Positions 63,125 through 64,000 of a stretch of DNA of 64,000 nt are shown piece after piece (positions within the stretch are counted from its first letter, which is position 1; each line of letters starts with the position of its first letter). The notes beneath the pieces are model-generated. The model was not told the origin of the DNA. It worked only from the letters and a program-made list of their open reading frames with translations, and made no database searches. The DNA comes from Cryobacterium breve. GTDB taxonomy: Bacteria > Actinomycetota > Actinomycetes > Actinomycetales > Microbacteriaceae. The stretch lies in NCBI RefSeq assembly GCF_004402375.1, contig NZ_SOGJ01000019.1, positions 1 through 64,000 on the forward strand. The letters run 5' to 3'. The translations under genes were made by a program, and so were the position numbers.

Positions 63125-64000
63125 GTGCTCGCATCCGCCGTTGATCCGTTCGCCGCCGCTCCCGGCCTGCGGGCGCCGCGGGCGCTGCTGTGGGGTTGTT
63201 TCATCTTGGTGCATGGGGTGCTGATCTGGCTGTGTTTCGTGTCCGACGGCTGGCCGCTGGGCGATGTGGAGGGCGTCTACCTCGGCTGGGCTGTCGATGC
63301 CGCATCCGGTTCCGACGTGGTCGGGATCACCACGGGCTTCGTCTATCCCGTTCTCGCACTCCTGCCGATCCTCGCGGCGCTCTCCTTCGGTCCCGGCGCC
63401 TACTCCGCCACCTGGCTCGGCCTGGTCACCCTGCTGAACGCGGGGGCCTTCGCCCTGCTTCTCGGGCGGGGTCGCCGCCGGGCTGCACTGCTCGCGGCCG
63501 TCTGGTGGCTGGTCTTCTTGCTGCTCCTCGGGCCCGTCGCCCTCGCCCGCATCGACGCGGTCACTGTGCCCGTGGCGATCGTCGCCCTGCTGCTCGTGCG
63601 AACCCGGCCGGTGTGGGGCACGGTGTTGTTGACGCTGGCCACCTGGGTCAAAATCTGGCCGGTAGCCCTGATCGCCGCGCTGTTCACGGTGTCGAAATAC
63701 CGGTGGCAGGTGGCGGGCGCGGCCGTGGCGACCAGCCTGGGCGTCGTTCTCGTTGCGCTCGGCCTCGGCAGTGGCCTGAACGTGCTCAGCTTCGTGACCG
63801 AGCAGACGAACCGCGGAATCCAGATCGAGTCTCCGGTCGCCGCGGGCTGGATGTGGCAGATCGCGTGGGGGACCCCGGGCAGTCACCTCTACTACGACCA
63901 GGAGATCCTGACCTTCCAGATCATCGGTCCCGGAGCGAACGCCACCATCGCGGCGATGACCCCGCTGCTCGTGGTCTGTGCGGCGGCCGTTCTGACGCTC
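63125..64000 (+). CDS. GT87/DUF2029-like membrane glycosyltransferase (partial, 3' end outside window)
   Basis: The frame is open from a GTG at 63125 (an earlier in-frame GTG at 63110 is possible) to the window edge, about 292 codons. Multiple hydrophobic segments are interrupted by 'GDVEGVYLGWAVDAASGSDVVG' and 'LLTLATWVKIWPVALIAALFTVSKY', which is the W-x-KIxP motif of polyprenyl-phosphate-mannose-dependent GT87 enzymes. It probably adds a mannose-type sugar to an envelope glycolipid or glycan. Confidence 0.82.
   Translation, partial: MLASAVDPFAAAPGLRAPRALLWGCFILVHGVLIWLCFVSDGWPLGDVEGVYLGWAVDAASGSDVVGITTGFVYPVLALLPILAALSFGPGAYSATWLGLVTLLNAGAFALLLGRGRRRAALLAAVWWLVFLLLLGPVALARIDAVTVPVAIVALLLVRTRPVWGTVLLTLATWVKIWPVALIAALFTVSKYRWQVAGAAVATSLGVVLVALGLGSGLNVLSFVTEQTNRGIQIESPVAAGWMWQIAWGTPGSHLYYDQEILTFQIIGPGANATIAAMTPLLVVCAAAVLTL

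Overview
The window looks like a chromosomal segment from a high-GC Gram-positive bacterium of the Actinomycetota, most likely family Microbacteriaceae (a Cryobacterium-like genus is a guess). The evidence is the gene content (mtrA-mtrB-lpqB, WhiB1, PdtaS, SigR-RsrA, the fused KGD 2-oxoglutarate dehydrogenase, GuaB1), strong G/C third positions, many GTG starts and 4-bp stop/start overlaps. No rRNA, tRNA or CRISPR array was seen.

The backbone runs in two blocks. Block 1 (1.1-16.9 kb): RDD and SpoIIM membrane proteins, a tightly coupled five-gene operon (membrane protein, DUF4129, DUF4350, MoxR ATPase, DUF58), then mtrA-mtrB-lpqB, a ComF-type phosphoribosyltransferase, long-form HPF and secA. 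Block 2 (40.3-64 kb): an Rv3235-like gene, a SAF/CpaE-like ATPase pair, a DUF5671 membrane protein, pdtaS-whiB1, bcp, rsgA-aroA, sigR-rsrA, a VOC protein, kgd, guaB1, two CNNM/CorC-type transporters, nnrD and the start of a GT87-like membrane glycosyltransferase. Much of this gene set and order matches, from memory, the Mycobacterium tuberculosis interval from mtrA (Rv3246c) down to whiB1 (Rv3219).

Between secA and the Rv3235-like gene lies about 23 kb of accessory DNA (16.9-40.3 kb). It holds an MFS transporter, a graveyard of broken genes (a frameshifted sugar-ABC permease fragment among them), two sets of glycosyltransferases (19.6-24.1 kb, with a WcbI-like protein, and 32.5-35.5 kb), and between them an envelope-stress island. 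The island contains an Asp23/Gls24-DUF2273-DUF6286-AmaP-like operon, a divergent ECF sigma factor with two co-transcribed partners (one Asp23-like with an anti-sigma-like N-terminus), a stress-type SDR, and DUF2382/PRC-barrel proteins with a 48-residue basic protein. After it come small conserved proteins, a truncated SDR beside an intact MmyB-type regulator, an M23 peptidase and a PadR-membrane protein pair.

The first 1.1 kb holds no credible gene. It contains two strong hairpins, a nine-unit 18-bp tandem array, a second degenerate 18-bp array, and two copies of a ~107-bp element with conserved inverted ends; a third, inverted copy lies upstream of bcp. The main candidates for new biology are this repeat family, the Asp23/AmaP/ECF-sigma island with its shared 37-nt upstream element, a 19-bp tandem duplication upstream of whiB1, and a leader ORF overlapping the first CNNM gene.
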